Origin: a virus
Length of the DNA stretch: 60,662 nucleotides
Virus record (IMG/VR): IMGVR_UViG_3300005340_000041
Location: 1-60,662 of that record
Reading direction: 5' to 3' (one strand)
Shown: positions 58,476-60,662 of the stretch, piece after piece
Numbering within the stretch: position 1 is the stretch's first letter
Layout of the letters: every line of letters starts with the position of its first letter
Position numbers and translations under genes: made by a program
Notes under the pieces: model-generated
Told to the model about the DNA's origin: nothing
What the model saw: only the letters and a program-made list of their open reading frames with translations
Database searches by the model: none

Positions 58476-58750
58476 ACTCCCGCCTTTATCCTAGTATCCT
58501 TTACCCATTGAATAAACGGATCGTACTCCTGACATTCTGTTTCTTGATCAAGATCGGCAGTCCAGAAGATGTGATCAGGTTGATATGGATACTCAGGATC
58601 AACCGTTGGGTCCCCACAATCTGGACAAACAACTCTAATAAATATCGCCTGATCAAACAGAAATAGGCCATTAGAATACCATGGTCTACGGCATTTAGGG
58701 CACTTATACCCAAAGCCTAACTTATACTTTTTCATCGTCGTCGCCGCCAT
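58472..58750 (-). CDS. zinc-ribbon protein with FVxxVR tail
   Basis: 92 residues (ATG 58735 is an alternative start). Zinc ribbon CPKCRRPW...CPDCGDP, a variable linker with PYQPDHIFW, and CQEYDPFIQWVKDTRIKAGV at the end. Overlaps the next gene downstream by ATGA. Confidence 0.7.
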   Translation of the reverse strand: MAATTMKKYKLGFGYKCPKCRRPWYSNGLFLFDQAIFIRVVCPDCGDPTVDPEYPYQPDHIFWTADLDQETECQEYDPFIQWVKDTRIKAGV

Positions 58751-59105
58751 TTGCTACATAGATACTATCGTGTAATACAATCACATGCACCCTACCGCGT
58801 TGTTTAACTTTTCTATTCGAATCAAAGAACGCATGTGGCAGAGACTCAAACAGCTTTTGCGGAATCGTATCAAACGGATATTCGCTATCTGCCCATTCCG
58901 GAATAATACTATCCTTCGGAATCTGCGTAGCCGCGTTCGCTGGCACGTGCATAGCCAATCCATACCAAATTCGCCGCTCGCACGAAGAACATGTTAGGCC
59001 TATTGTTGCCGGACGGATGGTTGTTTCATTTATATGCGCGCAATAGATACACGACCAATAAAGGACGCCATTGAATTGCACGCGAGGATAATAAATAGGT
59101 AGCAT
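58722..59105 (-). CDS. zinc-ribbon protein
   Basis: 127 residues. CIYCAHINETTIRPATIGLTCSSC gives a zinc ribbon near the start, followed by a charged domain and an acidic end (NGGDDDEKV). No tail motif. Overlaps the next gene by 29 nt. Function unknown. Confidence 0.55.
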   Translation of the reverse strand: MLPIYYPRVQFNGVLYWSCIYCAHINETTIRPATIGLTCSSCERRIWYGLAMHVPANAATQIPKDSIIPEWADSEYPFDTIPQKLFESLPHAFFDSNRKVKQRGRVHVIVLHDSIYVANGGDDDEKV

Positions 59106-59124
59106 ATTACGAATTCAGTTTTCC

Positions 59125-59367
59125 CTAAACAATCCGCTCAAGAATCATGCACTGATATCGTTCAGCTTGCTCCTTAGTAGTCCATTTCCATCGCTCGCCA
59201 GTCAAACTGCATGTACCATTACGGCAAACCAGTTCTCTACAGATAGTACACAGCTTACTAGTGCTGTCCCAAAGATCAGAGCTACACAAGCAAACGTGTC
59301 CCTCTAATTCAGCAAACACACGACTAACCTTTTGCTGTTCTTCTTTAGTGTGTTTAGATGTGCTCAT
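59125..59367 (-). CDS. small cysteine-rich protein
   Basis: 80 residues from ATG 59367, which overlaps the previous stop (ATGA). VCLCSSDLWDSTSKLCTICRELVCRNGTCSLTGERW has at least six cysteines. The next gene upstream shows the same order (CVCVSQS...LLCPVC...CGW...CRVTGE), so the pair are paralogues. Metal binding is likely. Confidence 0.6.
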   Translation of the reverse strand: MSTSKHTKEEQQKVSRVFAELEGHVCLCSSDLWDSTSKLCTICRELVCRNGTCSLTGERWKWTTKEQAERYQCMILERIV

Positions 59368-59561
59368 TGGGAAGATTCTCCGGTTACCCTGCATGGTCTA
59401 TCTTGCGTATCCCACCCGCATCCGCCCTTATAACAAACAGGACATAAAAGCCCAGCGGATTGAGATACACATACGCACTCTTCATTGTGATATAGAAATG
59501 TTAGGATTTTGTCTGCTTTTTCCCGCTCTTCTTCGCTTTTTCTTGACACTCTTTCACCCAA
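59364..59561 (-). CDS. small cysteine-rich protein, paralogue of the next gene
   Basis: 65 residues, opened by a TTG at 59561 that lies 61 bases inside the preceding gene; a GTG at 59549 is an alternative start, and no clear ribosome-binding site was found. Helical start, then the Cys-rich part ending CRVTGESSQ, like the paralogue downstream. Confidence 0.5.
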   Translation of the reverse strand: MGERVSRKSEEEREKADKILTFLYHNEECVCVSQSAGLLCPVCYKGGCGWDTQDRPCRVTGESSQ

Positions 59562-59815
59562 TATTCAAAATCATCCACTAACTCCCAACCTTCCCCATAT
59601 CCATTCTGTTTGTCTGTCCTGAAACAATCTTTGTATCCAATTTTATATTCTGAATCATACTTTACTTTAGACGCAAGGTGTTCTGGAGAACGCTCAACGA
59701 CTGTGTAATAGGCAATCGAACCCCGCACACAATCTACCCGAACAATCATGCGGTAGTAGCTACTACAAGGACTACCTCGCATCCATCTATAGTATTGTCC
59801 CTTTTTCGACACCAT
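59501..59815 (-). CDS. beta-rich protein with FVxxVR-type end
   Basis: 104 residues. Starts KKGQYYRWMRGSPCSSYYRMIVRVDCV, a beta-barrel pattern, and carries WELVDDFEYWVKECQEKAKKSG near the end, a divergent tail. AGGAATGG lies before the ATG. Function unknown. Confidence 0.65.
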   Translation of the reverse strand: MVSKKGQYYRWMRGSPCSSYYRMIVRVDCVRGSIAYYTVVERSPEHLASKVKYDSEYKIGYKDCFRTDKQNGYGEGWELVDDFEYWVKECQEKAKKSGKKQTKS

Positions 59816-59818
59816 AGT

Positions 59819-60304
59819 TTACCATTCCTGCAAACGAACTTTCGCGATTAGCTGGCCAACGCGGCGCTTTAGCTTCTTCTCTTCAGGCGTATTTTCCGGC
59901 AACTCGTCATAAAGTATCAATTCGACAATATCCGAGTAAGGGATAAAATCACGCTTGTTAGTAGCTCGTGCGAAGAGAATGTGTAGAGTATCATTGCTGG
60001 TTTGCTGAACTACGCCAATAGAGTACGTCGCAAGGCGCTCAGACGCAGTAGTGTTATAGCTATACACTGTGTCATAAACCTTGACAACTGTCCCCGGCAA
60101 AAACACATCCGCTAATCGCTCCTCCAAACTAATCTGAAGTCTTTTGGAATCTCTTTTTGCAGCCGTAAAGACAGGATCTCCAACAAGCCTCGCGTAATAC
60201 TCCTCTCTAAGTTCAGATTCCCGCTTTTGCATTCGCTTCTCTGCGGCTTTACATGCACTTTGCAATTCCAGCAGTAGCGCTGTGATCTCTTCCGCCGGGG
60301 TCAT
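59819..60304 (-). CDS. coiled-coil/beta-barrel protein
   Basis: 161 residues. An N-terminal coiled coil (LLLELQSACKAAEKRMQKRESELREEYY, about 10-38) is followed by a beta-rich domain (LPGTVVKVYDTVYSYNTTASER...SIGVVQQTSNDTLHILF), then a helical end. GAGGAG precedes the ATG. No tail motif. Function unknown. Confidence 0.6.
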   Translation of the reverse strand: MTPAEEITALLLELQSACKAAEKRMQKRESELREEYYARLVGDPVFTAAKRDSKRLQISLEERLADVFLPGTVVKVYDTVYSYNTTASERLATYSIGVVQQTSNDTLHILFARATNKRDFIPYSDIVELILYDELPENTPEEKKLKRRVGQLIAKVRLQEW

Positions 60305-60308
60305 ACAC

Positions 60309-60458
60309 TTACTCCTCGTTTACACGTTTCGTAGTAGTCGTGATATTTGATATTATTTTTATAGTCGCAAGACGATTAGAGATAATCTTTGCAGCAGTGA
60401 CGATAGCATGACCCAAGATCACGCAACCGCTTATAAAGCATAATCCTAAAGGAAGCAT
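60309..60458 (-). CDS. 49-residue membrane-type protein
   Basis: MLPLGLCFISGCVILGHAIV..., with a single hydrophobic segment and a Thr/Lys-rich tail ending KRVNEE. AGGAG lies seven bases upstream, inside the end of the preceding gene, which supports it. An ATG at 60463 gives only five codons. Function unknown. Confidence 0.55.
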   Translation of the reverse strand: MLPLGLCFISGCVILGHAIVTAAKIISNRLATIKIISNITTTTKRVNEE

Positions 60459-60462
60459 AGCA

Positions 60463-60662
60463 TTACTCCTCTATCTTTACAGTCTCGCCGTATGGTCCGA
60501 CGATATCCGTTGACGCAACCCACAGCACGGGATAGCTCGGGTCTGCGGGCCATTCGCCAAACAGCTCCATATCCGTAAGCACGATCCCTACTTGCGGCGT
60601 GATGCCCGTTTCTTTGGCAAACCAATCAAAGCATTCCGTGAATACAGTACCACCACCCGCAC
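60463..60662 (-). CDS. VWA-like (DUF2201-type) protein, C-terminal part
   Basis: Only the last 65 residues are in the window. GGGTVFTECFDWFAKE is the metal-site end of a VWA domain, and VGIVLTDMELFGEWPADPSYPVLWVAST matches the C-terminus of putative metallopeptidases with a VWA-like domain (DUF2201). Such proteins are often paired with an AAA ATPase; the partner would be outside the window. Cut by the window edge. Confidence 0.7.
   Translation of the reverse strand, partial: AGGGTVFTECFDWFAKETGITPQVGIVLTDMELFGEWPADPSYPVLWVASTDIVGPYGETVKIEE

Noticed and set aside
1-60662. Circular closure of the window
   Set aside because: Reading the partial VWA-like gene across the ends gives no recognisable continuation, so closure is not supported.
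1-60662. CRISPR array, integrase or attachment site
   Set aside because: No regular repeats and no integrase were seen; the tRNA region could serve as an attachment site elsewhere, but there is no evidence here.

Overview
The window is most of the genome of a tailed double-stranded DNA phage, of about podovirus type: it has terminase, portal, scaffold, major capsid protein, tail tubular/nozzle proteins and ejection-type proteins, but no tape measure or long-tail genes. Genes lie in two divergent arms. The plus strand from 1166 to 35118 carries packaging, virion and lysis genes. The minus strand, from 60662 down to 35123 and from 1138 down to 194, carries replication, recombination, tRNA and many very small genes. 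The arms diverge in a 27-bp gap at 1139-1165 and converge at a tRNA gene near 35120. The last gene is cut by the window edge, so this is not a complete linear genome. No integrase, repressor or CRISPR array is visible. Lipoprotein signals and two secreted proteins with signal peptides ending in Gln-rich junctions suggest a diderm bacterial host; an acidobacterium-like host is only a guess.

Plus arm: small terminase (1166), large terminase split into separate ATPase and nuclease genes (1969, 3264), a sugar-nucleotide dehydratase plus HNH nuclease cassette (4166-5552), small genes, portal (6904), a DUF115/GT42-like protein (8954), a surface-protein block with Sec signals and a beta-helix spike (9811-12548), scaffold, capsid and decoration genes (12598-16494), head-tail and nozzle genes (16522-23771), fibre (23771), ejection-type proteins (25396-30299), then nuclease, lysis and sugar genes (30301-35118).

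Minus arm: four tRNA or tRNA-like genes with a clan-A glycoside hydrolase (35123-36512), small genes with a LAGLIDADG nuclease, a NeuB/DUF218/methyltransferase block (40161-42907), a ParB-like protein, a uracil-glycosylase/exonuclease/polymerase fusion (45858), an ERCC4-type nuclease, a RecT-like annealing protein, a PD-(D/E)XK nuclease, an XPD-like helicase and the end of a VWA-like protein.

Three things stand out. First, about twenty small minus-strand proteins with unrelated N-termini (zinc fingers or beta-barrels) end in the same acidic-hydrophobic motif, roughly (E/D)D(E/P)(F/L)xx(F/W)VxxVR(K/E)xAG, called here the FVxxVR tail; it also occurs inside the DNA polymerase and a membrane protein. 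Second, a near-complete CMP-nonulosonate (sialic/pseudaminic-like) pathway is scattered over the genome: PseB-like dehydratase, class III aminotransferase, NeuB-like synthase, SpsF-like cytidylyltransferase and possibly a GT42-like transferase. Third, several transcription units seem to start with sigma70-like promoters whose -10 box lies 8-12 nt from an ATG that has no Shine-Dalgarno sequence, suggesting leaderless mRNAs.
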